DNA of 64,000 nt, taken from the NCBI RefSeq assembly GCF_013408245.1, contig NZ_JACBYS010000001.1, positions 2,480,001-2,544,000 of the forward strand, written 5' to 3'. The notes below the pieces were generated by a model that saw nothing but the letters and a program-made list of their open reading frames with translations, ran no database searches and had not been told where the DNA came from. The position numbers were made by a program, and so were the translations under genes. Numbering within the stretch: the first letter of the stretch is position 1; every line of letters begins with the position of its first letter. Origin of the DNA: Duganella sp. 1224 (GTDB taxonomy: Bacteria > Pseudomonadota > Gammaproteobacteria > Burkholderiales > Burkholderiaceae_D). Of this stretch, positions 50,915 through 60,287 are shown piece by piece.

Positions 50915-50956
50915 ATATCCTCCTTGTTCAAACCGTCCGAACAGGATAGCACCAAC

Positions 50957-53149
50957 TCACACTTCCGGCATTTTCGCGATCAGTTTGTCCAGCGTGATCG
51001 GATAATCCCGCACCCGCACCCCGGTGGCGTTGTAAATGGCGTTGGCCACCGCCGCCCCCACGCCGCAAATGCCCAGCTCGCCAACGCCCTTGGCTTTCAT
51101 CGGCGACGATATCGGGTCGGTTTCATCCAGGAAGATGACTTCCTGATGTGGAATGTCCGCGTGCACCGGCACCTCGTAGCCCGCCAGGTCGTGGTTGACG
51201 AAGAAGCCGGCGCGCTGGTCGATCACCAGATCCTCCATCAGCGCCGCGCCGGCGCCCATGGTCATGGCGCCGATGACCTGGCTGCGCGCCGCCTTGGGAT
51301 TGAGGATGCGGCCGGCCGCGCACACCGCCAGCATGCGGCGGATGCGGGTTTCGCCGGTGGCCGCGTCCACGCCCACCTCGACGAAATGCGCGCCGAAGGT
51401 GGACTGCTGGAATTTCTTGTCGAGGTCGCCGTATTCCATCGTGTCCTCGCACACCAGCTCGCCGTTGGCGGCGGCCTGGGTCAGCGGCAAGGTGCGGCCG
51501 TCGGCGCGCACATTGCCGTTGGCGAATTCGGCCAGGCGCGGATCCAGCCCCAGCTTCTGCGCCGCCAGCTCGCGCAGCTTGACGCAGGCCGCGTACACGC
51601 CCGCCGTCGAGCTGTTGCCGCCCCACTGCCCGCCCGAACCGGCCGACACCGGAAAGTCCGAGTCGCCCAGCTTGACCTGCACCTGGCTCAGCGACACGCC
51701 CATCATCTCGGCCGCCGTCTGGGCGATGATGGTGTAGCTGCCGGTGCCGATATCGGTCATGTCGGTTTCCACCGTCACCAGGCCCTTGCCGTCCAGCTTG
51801 ACGCGGGCGCCGGACTTTTGCACCAGGTTGTTGCGGAAGGCCGAAGCCATGCCGATGCCCACCAGCCAGCGGCCATCGCGCACCTTGCCGGGCTGCGGAT
51901 TGCGCTTGTCCCAGCCGAAGCGCTGGGCGCCGGTGCGCAGGCAATCGACAAAGCGCCGCGTCGAGAACTTGCGCTCGCGCTTGGCCGGATCGACCGTGGT
52001 GTCGTTGATGATGCGGAAGGTGATCGGGTCCATCTTCAGCTTCTCGGCCATTTCATCCATGGCGATTTCCAGCGCCATCAGGCCCGGCGCCTCACCAGGC
52101 GCGCGCATGGCGTTGCCTTCCGGCAGATCGAGCACGGCCAGGCGCATTTTGGTCATGCGGTTGGGGCCGGCGTACAACAGCTGCGTCTGCTGCACGGCGG
52201 TTTCCGGTTTGCCGTCCGGCAGATCGCCGGACCAGCTCTCGTGGGCGATGGCGCTGATCTTGCCCTCGCGCGTGGCGCCGATGCGGATGCGCTGGATGGT
52301 GGCCGGACGGTGCGTGGCGTTGTTCATGATCAGCGGCCGTTGCAGCGCCACCTTGACCGGCCGCCGCACCGCCCTGGCGCCCAGCGCCGCCAGCAAGGCC
52401 TCGGCGCGCAGGAACAGCTTGCCGCCGAAGCCGCCGCCGATGTAGGGCGACACCAGCCGCACATTCTCTTTCGGGATGCCCAGCGTTTTGGCCATGTCGC
52501 CGCGGCCCCAGTTGATCATCTGGTTGGACGTCCACACGGTCAGCTTGTCGCCCTGCCATTCGGCGATGGAGGCGTGCGGCTCCATCATCGCGTGCGACTG
52601 GTCCGGCGTGGTGTAGGTGGCGTCCAGCTTGACCGGCGCGGCGTTGAAGGCGCCGTTGAAGTCGCCGACCTTTTTGTCCTTGGCGTCCTTGTCGTCCGGC
52701 TCCACCGCCTTGTCCTTGACTTTGGCCAGGTCGTAGGCGCCCTGCTCCGCGCTGTACTGCACCTTGACCAGCTGCGCGGCGGCGCGCGCTTGCTCGAAGG
52801 TCTCGGCCACCACCAGCGCGATCGCCTGGTGGTAATGCTGGATGTCCGGGCCGCCCAGCAGCTTGGCGGTGTTGAAGTTGCCCTTGCTCAGCTTGCCGGC
52901 GTTGTCGGCGGTGACGACCGCCAGCACGCCGGGCGCGCGTTGCGCCGCGCTGGTGTCGATGCTCTTGATGCGGCCCTTGGCGATGCCGGCGCCGACCACG
53001 TAGCCGTAGGCCGCGTTCGGTATCTGGTGTTCGTAGGCGTAGGGCGCGGTGCCCGAGGTTTTGTACGGACCATCGATGCGGTCGGTCGGGTGGCCGATCA
53101 CCTTCAGCTGGTCGATGGGATTGGTGGTGGCGGGAGTGGCAAATTTCAT
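50957..53149 (-). CDS. paoC: Aldehyde oxidoreductase, molybdenum-binding subunit PaoC
   Basis: 730 residues from the ATG at 53149, close to E. coli PaoC. It holds the molybdenum cofactor (cytosine dinucleotide form in PaoC) and the catalytic Glu in KGVGELGICGVGAAVANA near the C-terminus. Motifs IGGGFGGK (about 250-257) and the segment DIGTGSYTIIAQTAAEMMG are typical of the xanthine-dehydrogenase family. PaoABC oxidises aromatic aldehydes in the periplasm. The long frame upstream of 53149 belongs to paoB's region and is not coding. It lies 5 bases after paoB. Confidence 0.93.
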   Translation of the reverse strand: MKFATPATTNPIDQLKVIGHPTDRIDGPYKTSGTAPYAYEHQIPNAAYGYVVGAGIAKGRIKSIDTSAAQRAPGVLAVVTADNAGKLSKGNFNTAKLLGGPDIQHYHQAIALVVAETFEQARAAAQLVKVQYSAEQGAYDLAKVKDKAVEPDDKDAKDKKVGDFNGAFNAAPVKLDATYTTPDQSHAMMEPHASIAEWQGDKLTVWTSNQMINWGRGDMAKTLGIPKENVRLVSPYIGGGFGGKLFLRAEALLAALGARAVRRPVKVALQRPLIMNNATHRPATIQRIRIGATREGKISAIAHESWSGDLPDGKPETAVQQTQLLYAGPNRMTKMRLAVLDLPEGNAMRAPGEAPGLMALEIAMDEMAEKLKMDPITFRIINDTTVDPAKRERKFSTRRFVDCLRTGAQRFGWDKRNPQPGKVRDGRWLVGIGMASAFRNNLVQKSGARVKLDGKGLVTVETDMTDIGTGSYTIIAQTAAEMMGVSLSQVQVKLGDSDFPVSAGSGGQWGGNSSTAGVYAACVKLRELAAQKLGLDPRLAEFANGNVRADGRTLPLTQAAANGELVCEDTMEYGDLDKKFQQSTFGAHFVEVGVDAATGETRIRRMLAVCAAGRILNPKAARSQVIGAMTMGAGAALMEDLVIDQRAGFFVNHDLAGYEVPVHADIPHQEVIFLDETDPISSPMKAKGVGELGICGVGAAVANAIYNATGVRVRDYPITLDKLIAKMPEV

Positions 53150-53154
53150 GTTGT

Positions 53155-54108
53155 TCAGCCTTTCTTCACATCGGCCAGCACCGAAGCCAGCGTGCGCTGT
53201 ATCAGCGGGACTTTGAAGGCGCTCTCGGCGCTGGGCCTGGCGCCGGCCAGCAACTGCTCGGCAACCGCCTTGGCGCCCTGCGGCATGCTGGCGTCGGCGG
53301 CCGGCACGCGCCACGGCTTGTGGGCGACGCCACCCAGCGCCACGCGGCCGCTGCCGTCCGGCAGCACCACGGCCGCCACCGACACCAGCGCAAACGCGTA
53401 CGAGGCGCGGTCGCGCACCTTGCGGTAGACATGGGTGCCGCCCAACGGCTTGGGCAGCGTGACGGCGGTGATCAGTTCGCCCGGCATCAGCGCGTGCTCA
53501 ATATGCGGCGTGTTGCCCGGCAAGCGGTGAAAGTCGGCAATGGGGATGGTGCGCGTGACGCCGTCCGCCTTCACCGTTTCCACGGTGGCGTCCAGCAACT
53601 GCATGGCCACTGCCATATCGCTCGGATGGGTGGCGATGCACGATTCGCTGGCGCCGAGAATGGCGTGGTTGCGGCTGTAACCGCCGATCGCCGAACAGCC
53701 GCTGCCCGGCTGCCGCTTGTTGCATGGCTGGTTGGTGTCGTAGAAATACGGGCAGCGGGTGCGCTGCAGCAGGTTGCCGGCGGTGGTGGCCTTGTTGCGC
53801 AACTGCGCCGAGGCGCCGGCCAGCAAGGCGCGCGACAACACGGCGTAATCGCGCCGTACGCGCTGGTCGGCGGCCAGGTCGGTGTTGCGCACCAGCGCGC
53901 CGATGCGCAGGCCGCCGCCGGGCGTCGGCTCGATCTTGTCCAGCGCCAGGCCGTTGACGTCGATCAGGTGCTGCGGCGTTTCAATCTCCAGCTTCATCAG
54001 GTCCAGCAGATTGGTGCCGCCGGCGATGAAGCGCGCGCCAGGATTGCGTTGCGCCGCTGCGGCGGCCTCGGCCGGCGATTGCGCACGCTGATAGGTGAAG
54101 GCTCTCAT
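53155..54108 (-). CDS. paoB: Aldehyde oxidoreductase, FAD subunit PaoB
   Basis: 317 residues: an FAD-binding domain ([15 protein letters not shown] near 26-40) and, unusually for XDH-type FAD subunits but typical of PaoB, a cysteine series ([26 protein letters not shown]) for a [4Fe-4S] cluster. It overlaps paoA by 4 bases (ATGA) and paoC follows after 5 bases. Confidence 0.92.
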   Translation of the reverse strand: MRAFTYQRAQSPAEAAAAAQRNPGARFIAGGTNLLDLMKLEIETPQHLIDVNGLALDKIEPTPGGGLRIGALVRNTDLAADQRVRRDYAVLSRALLAGASAQLRNKATTAGNLLQRTRCPYFYDTNQPCNKRQPGSGCSAIGGYSRNHAILGASESCIATHPSDMAVAMQLLDATVETVKADGVTRTIPIADFHRLPGNTPHIEHALMPGELITAVTLPKPLGGTHVYRKVRDRASYAFALVSVAAVVLPDGSGRVALGGVAHKPWRVPAADASMPQGAKAVAEQLLAGARPSAESAFKVPLIQRTLASVLADVKKG

Positions 54109-54740
54109 GCGGTCCTCCCCGCCACCTCGGTGATGGCATCGATGATGTTGGAGTAGGCGCCGCAGCGGCAGATGTTGCCGCTCATGCGCTCGCGCAGTTC
54201 GGCCTCGTTGAGCAGCGGTTGGGCGTTGATGTCGGCGCTGACATGGCTCGGGATGCCTTGCCTGATTTCATCCAGGGCGGCCACGGCGGAACAGATCTGC
54301 CCCGGCGTACAGTAGCCGCACTGGTAGCCGTCGTGCTTGACGAAGGCGGCTTGCATCGGATGCAGCTGGTTGGGCGTGCCGAGGCCCTCGATGGTGGTGA
54401 TCTTGTCGCCGTCGTGCATGACGGCCAGCGTCAGGCAGGAATTGATGCGGCGGCCGTTCACATGCACGGTGCAGGCGCCGCACTGGCCGTGGTCGCAGCC
54501 TTTCTTCGTGCCTGTCAGATGCATATGTTCGCGCAGCGCATCGAGCAGCGTGGTGCGCGTGTCGACGTCCAGTGTCTGCGGCTTGCCGTTGACGGTGAGG
54601 GAAAACTTGGTCCGGGTGGGCGGCGGCGTGCTGCCCTGCTCCTCGGCCGCCATCAGCGGGACCGCCGTGGTGGTCGCCGACAGCGCGCCCGCAATTAATA
54701 AATTACGCCGGGAAAGACTGATGTCGCTGAAATCGTTCAT
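54105..54740 (-). CDS. paoA: Aldehyde oxidoreductase, Fe-S subunit PaoA
   Basis: 211 residues: a twin-arginine signal ([10 protein letters not shown]) and two [2Fe-2S] clusters, the plant-type [15 protein letters not shown] with its fourth cysteine in NSCLTLAV, and the second in [11 protein letters not shown] ... [11 protein letters not shown]. The Tat signal carries the folded complex to the periplasm. First gene of paoABC. Regulation is not visible; no paoD chaperone gene is found next to the operon. Confidence 0.93.
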   Translation of the reverse strand: MNDFSDISLSRRNLLIAGALSATTTAVPLMAAEEQGSTPPPTRTKFSLTVNGKPQTLDVDTRTTLLDALREHMHLTGTKKGCDHGQCGACTVHVNGRRINSCLTLAVMHDGDKITTIEGLGTPNQLHPMQAAFVKHDGYQCGYCTPGQICSAVAALDEIRQGIPSHVSADINAQPLLNEAELRERMSGNICRCGAYSNIIDAITEVAGRTA

Positions 54741-54857
54741 GTCGTCGCATCCTTCTGCCTGTAGGGTTAGGCTTTATGGTAAATGCGTTACGACTTCAGG
54801 TTAAACACGATTGACCGGGATCATTGACAGCGCGAGTGTCGCGCGCAAAATGGGCGG

Positions 54858-55397
54858 ATGGAGACCAACGACAAAGACTACATCGATGCAAAGTTGCAAG
54901 CCGTTATCGAACGACTGAACGGCGATGCCCGCGCGCATCAAATCGCCACTGACGCCCGCTTTGTGCAGGTCAATCAAGTCATGGAGGCGGGATTCGAATC
55001 CCAGCGGAAAGATAACGAAATCTACTGGGCACAGATGGAAGCGTATTTGCAAAAGATGGTCAGCGAAGTGACTAAAAGTCAGAGCGAAGTCACTCGAAGC
55101 CAGGGGGAGATCATCAAGTGGGTCGCCGCCATTTGCACCGCCAGCGCGGCCATCACCATTTCCGCAACCACCTTGCTGGTGGCGCAATCCGCGCCCAGGA
55201 CGCCGGCGCCGATTGTCATCTATGCCCCGCCCACGCCTGCGCTCGTCAAGCCTCACACAAGCGCCGCGTCCAGTCCTCAACCTTTCCTGACTGCACACGC
55301 CGCTCAAACGTGGTCCGCCAGTTCGCAGTCAATTGCGCAATCTGCGCGGCTTGCCGCCACTCCTGCTGTTGCGCGTCTGATGCGAACAATGCGCTGA
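54858..55397 (+). CDS. Hypothetical coiled-coil membrane protein overlapping the MOSC gene
   Basis: 179 residues: an N-terminal helical, coiled-coil part (about 1-88), a hydrophobic segment (WVAAICTASAAITISATTLLV) and a Pro/Ala-rich tail. The last 152 bases overlap the 3' end of the convergent MOSC gene, so either the tail is an extension past an original stop or one of the two ends is annotated too long. The front part has a natural amino-acid composition and is likely real. No family recognised. Confidence 0.5.
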   Translation: METNDKDYIDAKLQAVIERLNGDARAHQIATDARFVQVNQVMEAGFESQRKDNEIYWAQMEAYLQKMVSEVTKSQSEVTRSQGEIIKWVAAICTASAAITISATTLLVAQSAPRTPAPIVIYAPPTPALVKPHTSAASSPQPFLTAHAAQTWSASSQSIAQSARLAATPAVARLMRTMR

Positions 55398-55938
55398 TCA
55401 GCCGCGCCATCGGCCACGCGGGCTGCGGCCGCTCGACCAACTCCAGCGCATCGCCGCTGGCGATCCAGCCCTCGCGCAGCACGCGGTAATACCAGCCGGT
55501 GGCGCCCGACTCCTGCATATTGCGCGCCGCGTCATCCCTCCGCAGCAAGCGGTTCAGCTTCCAGCACGGCTGCCGGCCCTGCGACACTTGCAGCAGCGCC
55601 GATCCGACACGATAAACGTCGCCAATGTGCACATTAAGCTCCGTCATACCGGCCGTGGAAAAATTCTCGCCAAACGCCCCCGGCGCCAGCGCCACCGGGC
55701 TGTCCGGATAGCGCAAGCGCCACAACGGATAATGCTCGGTGGCATAGTGATGCACCGCCTTCTCCGGCCCGCCATGAAACACGCGGTCACCCTGCTCGTC
55801 GCCCTCCAGCCCGCTCACACCCAGCCACACCTTGCCAGGCTGCGGCGCCTTCACGATGCCGCTGGGCACGTCCTCTCGTCCCGCCCGCGGCAGCGGCCGC
55901 GCCGGACCGACAAACAGCGACGCAATCCGCACGTTCAT
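55246..55938 (-). CDS. MOSC domain protein (YiiM-like)
   Basis: 230 residues from the ATG at 55938. The MOSC core is seen (FHGGPEKAVHHYA, GAFGENFSTAGM, IGDVYRVGSALLQVSQGRQP) with the conserved Cys125, so it belongs with YiiM/YcbX proteins, which detoxify N-hydroxylated bases through a bound molybdenum cofactor. It starts 1 base inside the stop of the amidotransferase gene, so the two are co-transcribed. Confidence 0.85.
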   Translation of the reverse strand: MNVRIASLFVGPARPLPRAGREDVPSGIVKAPQPGKVWLGVSGLEGDEQGDRVFHGGPEKAVHHYATEHYPLWRLRYPDSPVALAPGAFGENFSTAGMTELNVHIGDVYRVGSALLQVSQGRQPCWKLNRLLRRDDAARNMQESGATGWYYRVLREGWIASGDALELVERPQPAWPMARLISALFASDAQQQEWRQAAQIAQLTANWRTTFERRVQSGKVEDWTRRLCEA

Positions 55939-56621
55939 CAGAACCCCGACAACCACGCGCGCAGCGCCTCGCGCCCCGCAGTCACCAGGCCATCGCCGTA
56001 GCGCGCGGTATCGGCCCGCAACCGCGCCAGATCGACGCCGGCGTGATGCAGTTCCACCGCATGCCCCGTCAGCCATTGCTCCAGCGCCGCCGGTTCAAAC
56101 TCCGCATGGAACTGCACACCCAACGCATGCAGGCCGACCTGAAACGCCTGGCACGGCGTCCCCGGCGTGGACGCGGTCGCCATCACGCCGTCCGGCAATG
56201 CGATGTTGTCGCCATGCCAGTGCAGCACCGGCTGCCCGCGCAGCGGCGCCAGCGGCCCGGCATCTTGCGCCAGCTCCAGCGCCGACCAGCCGATTTCCTT
56301 GCCCGCGCCACGCGTCGTCACCGTGCCGCCCAGCGCCGACGCCATCAGCTGCGCGCCCAGGCACACGCCCAGCGTCGGCCGCTGCAATTGCAGACGCAGC
56401 TTCAGCCCCGCCAGCGCATCGGCCAGCCATGGGTACAGCGCCGTGTCGTTGACGCCGATCGGCCCGCCCAGCACCACCACCAGATCGGTGTCGGTCCACT
56501 GCGCCATGGTCAGCGGCGTGCCAGCGTGCTGGTAGGTGATGGTGTAACCGTGTTCCTCCAGCGGCGCCGCCCAGGCGCCCAGATTTTCAAAACCAACGTG
56601 ATACAGCGCGATGCAGTTCAT
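55938..56621 (-). CDS. Class I glutamine amidotransferase-like protein
   Basis: 227 residues: catalytic Cys87 in GVCLGAQLM, His172 in GVQFHAEFE and Glu174 nearby complete the triad, and LGGPIGVND is the oxyanion region. It belongs with the GMP synthase-like amidotransferases (possibly YfiH/PuuD-related). The ATG at 56621 is taken; a GTG two codons up is possible. It is divergent from the TetR-type gene across two palindromes. Confidence 0.83.
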   Translation of the reverse strand: MNCIALYHVGFENLGAWAAPLEEHGYTITYQHAGTPLTMAQWTDTDLVVVLGGPIGVNDTALYPWLADALAGLKLRLQLQRPTLGVCLGAQLMASALGGTVTTRGAGKEIGWSALELAQDAGPLAPLRGQPVLHWHGDNIALPDGVMATASTPGTPCQAFQVGLHALGVQFHAEFEPAALEQWLTGHAVELHHAGVDLARLRADTARYGDGLVTAGREALRAWLSGF

Positions 56622-56640
56622 GGCCACAACCTCATAACAA

Positions 56641-56706
56641 TAGGACTCCTAAATATTATCACAGAATTGAAGCCGATTGACAAACCTAACATCATTAGGA
56701 AATAAT
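56641..56706. promoter_or_regulatory. Divergent TetR-type operator and promoter
   Basis: A 15-base palindrome CCTAA-CATCA-TTAGG (56685-56699) fills the spacer between TTGACA (56677-56682) and aataat (56701-56706), a near-consensus sigma-70 promoter facing the TetR gene. A second palindrome, TAGGA-C-TCCTA (56641-56651), lies towards the amidotransferase gene. Repressor binding would block both directions. Confidence 0.7.
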
Positions 56707-56734
56707 CGGATCAAGTTAGTTTTCAAATTCCGCC

Positions 56735-57316
56735 ATGCCCCGAACCGGATTAACGCCCGACATCCTTGTCACCGCCGCCGCCACCCTTGCCGACCAGGCA
56801 GGCTTCGGCGCGCTGACGCTGACTGCCCTCGCCCGCCAATTCAACGTCAAGGTCGCCAGCCTGTACGCCCACATCGCCAATGCTGACGACCTCAACACCC
56901 GCGTCGCCTTGTTTGCGTTGAACAAGCTGGCCGACCTCGCGGACGACGCCGTGGCCGGCCGCGCCGGCAAGGACGCCCTGGTCGCCGTCGCCAACGTCTA
57001 TCGCGACTTCGCGCGCCAGCACCCCGGCCTGTTCGAGGCCGCGCGCTATCGCCTGTCCGCACCGTTACCCGACAACAATGGCGGCGCGCGCATCTCGCGC
57101 GTCACCCGCGCCATGCTGCGCGGCTACGCCCTCGACGACCGCGCCTGCACCGACGCCATGCGTCTGCTCGGTAGCGTCTTCCTCGGCTACCCGATGCTGG
57201 AACTGGCGGGCAGTTTCAACCACAGTCAGCCGGACCCGCACAGCTCCTGGCTGCGCAGCCTGGACGCGCTCGACCACATGCTGCGCAACTGGCCCACCCA
57301 CAAGGACGCAACATGA
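56735..57316 (+). CDS. TetR/AcrR family transcriptional regulator
   Basis: 193 residues: the N-terminal helix-turn-helix (FGALTLTALARQFNVKVASLYAHIANADDL, quoted in parts) and a C-terminal WHG-type ligand domain (VFLGYPMLELAGSFNH). It overlaps the SGNH hydrolase gene by 4 bases, and its own promoter contains a palindrome in the -35/-10 spacer. A ligand is not known; the flanking hydrolase and amidotransferase genes are likely targets. Confidence 0.88.
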   Translation: MPRTGLTPDILVTAAATLADQAGFGALTLTALARQFNVKVASLYAHIANADDLNTRVALFALNKLADLADDAVAGRAGKDALVAVANVYRDFARQHPGLFEAARYRLSAPLPDNNGGARISRVTRAMLRGYALDDRACTDAMRLLGSVFLGYPMLELAGSFNHSQPDPHSSWLRSLDALDHMLRNWPTHKDAT

Positions 57317-58449
57317 TTGATTTCATCCACGGCGCGGTCGACATCGAGCGCACCGCCGACGGCCTGCTGCCGCATCGCCTGCCGGCCTGGGCCCGCGCGC
57401 AATGTCCCGACGCCTCGCTGGCCATGGCGGCATCGCAGCCCTCGGGCGTGCGGCTGTCGTTCCGGACCGCCGCCACCGCCATCGAGCTCGACACGCTGCC
57501 CACCAAGCGCGTCTACGCCGGCATGGCGGCGCGGCCGGACGGCGTCTACGACCTGCACATCAACGGCACACTGGTCCGCCAGCTCAGCGCGCCTGGCGGC
57601 AAGACGCTGAACATCGACATGGCCGCCGGCACCGCCACCACAAAGGCGGGCGCCGCGCAAACGCTGCGGTTCGACGCGCTGCCGGACGGCGACAAAACCA
57701 TCGACATCTGGCTGCCGCACGACGAAACCACCGAACTGATCGACCTGCGCGCCAACGCCGCCCTGACGCCGCTGGCCGCGACTGGCAAGCGGCGCTGGCT
57801 GCACCATGGCAGCTCGATCAGCCAGGGCTCGAACGCCGCCAGCCCGTCCGGCATCTGGCCGGTGGTGGCGGCCGGCATGGCCGGCGTCGACCTCGTCAAC
57901 ATCGGCCTCAGCGGCAACGCCCTGCTGGACCCCTTCACCGCGCGCACCCTGCGCGACCTGCCGGCCGACCTGATCAGCATAAAAATCGGCATCAACGTGG
58001 TCAACACCGACCTGCTGCGCCTGCGCGCCTTTGTGCCGGCCGTGCACGGCTTCCTGGACACCATCCGCGACGGCCATCCGCACACGCCACTGCTGCTGAT
58101 CTCGCCGTTGTACTGCCCCATCCACGAAGACACGCCCGGCCCCTGCCTGTTCGACGTCAACGCGCTGAGCCAGGGCCGGCTGCTGTTCCGCGCCGCCGGC
58201 AAGCCCGGCGATGTCCGACAAGGCAAGCTCACGCTGCGCATCATCCGCCAGCAACTGCAAGCGATCGTCGAGCAACGCCGCACGAGCGATCCGCACCTGC
58301 ACTACCTCGACGGCACGCGGCTCTACGGCGCCGGCGACAACGCCCGCCTGCCGCTGCCGGACGAACTGCATCCGGACGCCGCCACGCACCGCCTGATCGG
58401 CGAGCGCTTCCATCAGGCCGCGTTTTTGACGGGTCACTGGGGCGTATGA
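57313..58449 (+). CDS. SGNH/GDSL hydrolase family protein
   Basis: 378 residues: an N-terminal beta domain (about 1-155) followed by an SGNH fold with the nucleophile Ser168 in HHGSSISQGSN, an Asn in GINVVN and the Asp/His pair in LPDELHPDAATH. Domain order matches lipases or acetylxylan-type esterases with an N-terminal carbohydrate-binding-like domain. No signal peptide. Coupled to the TetR gene (ATGA). Confidence 0.85.
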   Translation: MIDFIHGAVDIERTADGLLPHRLPAWARAQCPDASLAMAASQPSGVRLSFRTAATAIELDTLPTKRVYAGMAARPDGVYDLHINGTLVRQLSAPGGKTLNIDMAAGTATTKAGAAQTLRFDALPDGDKTIDIWLPHDETTELIDLRANAALTPLAATGKRRWLHHGSSISQGSNAASPSGIWPVVAAGMAGVDLVNIGLSGNALLDPFTARTLRDLPADLISIKIGINVVNTDLLRLRAFVPAVHGFLDTIRDGHPHTPLLLISPLYCPIHEDTPGPCLFDVNALSQGRLLFRAAGKPGDVRQGKLTLRIIRQQLQAIVEQRRTSDPHLHYLDGTRLYGAGDNARLPLPDELHPDAATHRLIGERFHQAAFLTGHWGV

Positions 58450-58492
58450 GCATGCTAAGATGCGCCTCCCGCGTCACTACCGAATGCCACCC

Positions 58493-59809
58493 ATGTCCGA
58501 CAACAAAGCTGGTTTAGCCGAAGTCCGTTCGCAGTACGAAGCGCTGCCCTACCCGCCGCGCAAACCATCGGAGGAACGCCAGCGTCTGCTGCGCACGTGG
58601 CTGGAAGACCTGGCCATGATCAACCACTATTGCTACGCCGGCCGGCAGGACTTTCGCCACGGCTTCCGCGTGCTGGTGGCGGGCGGCGGCACCGGCGACG
58701 CCAGCATCTTCCTGGCCGAGCAACTGAAGGACACTGACGCGCAGATCGTCCACCTCGACTTCAGCGGCGCCAGCATCGCCATCGCGCGCGAACGGGCGGC
58801 GATCCGCCAACTGGACAACATCACCTTCATCCGCGACTCGCTGCTGAATCTGCCCTCGCTCGGCCTCGGCAAATTCGACTACATCAACTGCAGCGGCGTG
58901 CTGCACCACCTGGCCGATCCGGACGCCGGCCTGCAAGCGCTGCGCGCGGTGCTGAAGGAGGACGGCGCGCTGGGCGTGATGGTGTACGCCACCTACGGCC
59001 GCACCGGCGTCTACCAGATGCAGTCGCTGCTGCGCCTGATGCAACAGGACATGCACGACGAGGCGGATAAAGTGGCGCATGCCAAGGGCGTGCTGGGCGC
59101 CCTGCCGCCCAGCAACTGGTTCAAGCGCGGCGAGGACCTGCACCAGGACCACAAGATCGGCGACGCCGGCATCTACGACCTGCTGCTGCACAGCCAGGAC
59201 CGCGCCTACACGGTCGGCGAAGTGTTCGACTGGTTCGGGCAGCAACACGGCCTGCACCTGACCTTCTCCGACGTGCAGCGCGGCCGCGCACCGTATCTGC
59301 CGCACCTGGTCGCCAGCCGCTACAAGCTGCCGGGGCTGGACGCCATCCAGGCCATGCCCATGCGCCGCCAGCACGAAATCGCCGAACTGCTGACCGGCGA
59401 AATCATCATGCACTCGTTCTACGCCACCGCCAGCGCAACGCGGACGGCGCCGTACGGCGACGCCAGCTATGTGCCGTTCTACTACCACGAGCCGATCAAC
59501 GGCGACACCATGGCCAAGGTCTTCAGCACCAACCACGGCAAGCCGTTCGTGCTGAACCATGCGCACAGCGGCGTGTCGGTGATGGTCGATCCGGGCAAGC
59601 ACGGCGCCAGCATCCTGCGGCTGATCGACGGCCAGCGCAGCTTCGGCGACATCTTCGACCTGATGCGCGGCTTCCAGCGCGCCGCCGGCCAGCGTCCGCT
59701 GACCGATGCCGAATTCTTCGCCGACTTCCGCGCCAGCTACGAGGTGCTCAACGCCATCGAACGCCTGCTGCTGCGCCACCGCGACGCGACACCGCCGCCG
59801 GCGGTGTGA
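58493..59809 (+). CDS. SAM-dependent methyltransferase with C-terminal extension
   Basis: 438 residues from the ATG at 58493 (an alternative ATG at 58484 and a frame start at 58460 exist; none has a strong ribosome-binding site). A class I methyltransferase fold covers about 45-200 (VLVAGGGTGDASIFLAEQL; HLDFSG; SGVLHHLADPDAGL). The first 30 residues (SQYEALPYPPRKPSEERQ) and a C-terminal region of about 230 residues are not part of the fold and are of unknown role. Substrate unknown. Confidence 0.8.
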   Translation: MSDNKAGLAEVRSQYEALPYPPRKPSEERQRLLRTWLEDLAMINHYCYAGRQDFRHGFRVLVAGGGTGDASIFLAEQLKDTDAQIVHLDFSGASIAIARERAAIRQLDNITFIRDSLLNLPSLGLGKFDYINCSGVLHHLADPDAGLQALRAVLKEDGALGVMVYATYGRTGVYQMQSLLRLMQQDMHDEADKVAHAKGVLGALPPSNWFKRGEDLHQDHKIGDAGIYDLLLHSQDRAYTVGEVFDWFGQQHGLHLTFSDVQRGRAPYLPHLVASRYKLPGLDAIQAMPMRRQHEIAELLTGEIIMHSFYATASATRTAPYGDASYVPFYYHEPINGDTMAKVFSTNHGKPFVLNHAHSGVSVMVDPGKHGASILRLIDGQRSFGDIFDLMRGFQRAAGQRPLTDAEFFADFRASYEVLNAIERLLLRHRDATPPPAV

Positions 59810-59908
59810 GGCCAGCCGCCGGGATCTTTAAGTATTCATCCAGGTTGTCACTATTTATAGGTTTTCAGTCACTAGCCAGTTTTACGGATTACCGGCAAGA
59901 TATAGTCC

Positions 59909-60274
59909 ATGTCCGACATTTATCGAAGCCAATTCCGTATGCCGCTCGCGCTCTTCGAAAAGCTGAAGAGTGAGGCTGGCAAGTCCAAGCGAAGCGCCAA
60001 CGCTGAGTTGGTTGCTCGGCTGGAACGCAGCCTCGCCGACAGTTCGAACGAAATCGACCTGCGTATCCTGTTCGAAACGTTGGAACGCCTTTCCCTGCGC
60101 AATCCGGCCATGCGCTACAGCTTCGGCATCAACCTCGGCGGCAAACTCGACGAACGTCCGGCAGAAATTGCAGGTGGGAAATGGGCGCTCGAACCCGAGC
60201 CCGGCGACGCCCTGGCGGATTTTGTGGCCGAACAAAGCTCCAAGGTGGTGCGCTCGGCCAAGGCAAAGCCTTAA
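59909..60274 (+). CDS. Arc family ribbon-helix-helix DNA-binding protein
   Basis: 121 residues: an N-terminal ribbon-helix-helix domain (YRSQFRMPLALFEKLKSEAG, KRSANAELVARLERSL; about residues 5-45) of the Arc type, followed by an unrecognised domain. Arc proteins are small dimeric repressors. It sits alone, 100 bases after the methyltransferase gene and 13 bases from the end of the convergent LysR fragment. Confidence 0.8.
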   Translation: MSDIYRSQFRMPLALFEKLKSEAGKSKRSANAELVARLERSLADSSNEIDLRILFETLERLSLRNPAMRYSFGINLGGKLDERPAEIAGGKWALEPEPGDALADFVAEQSSKVVRSAKAKP

Positions 60275-60287
60275 CCATCACTTTCCC

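Noticed and set aside
50744..53428. 894-codon plus-strand frame
   Set aside because: Antisense to paoC, which carries complete molybdenum-cofactor motifs.
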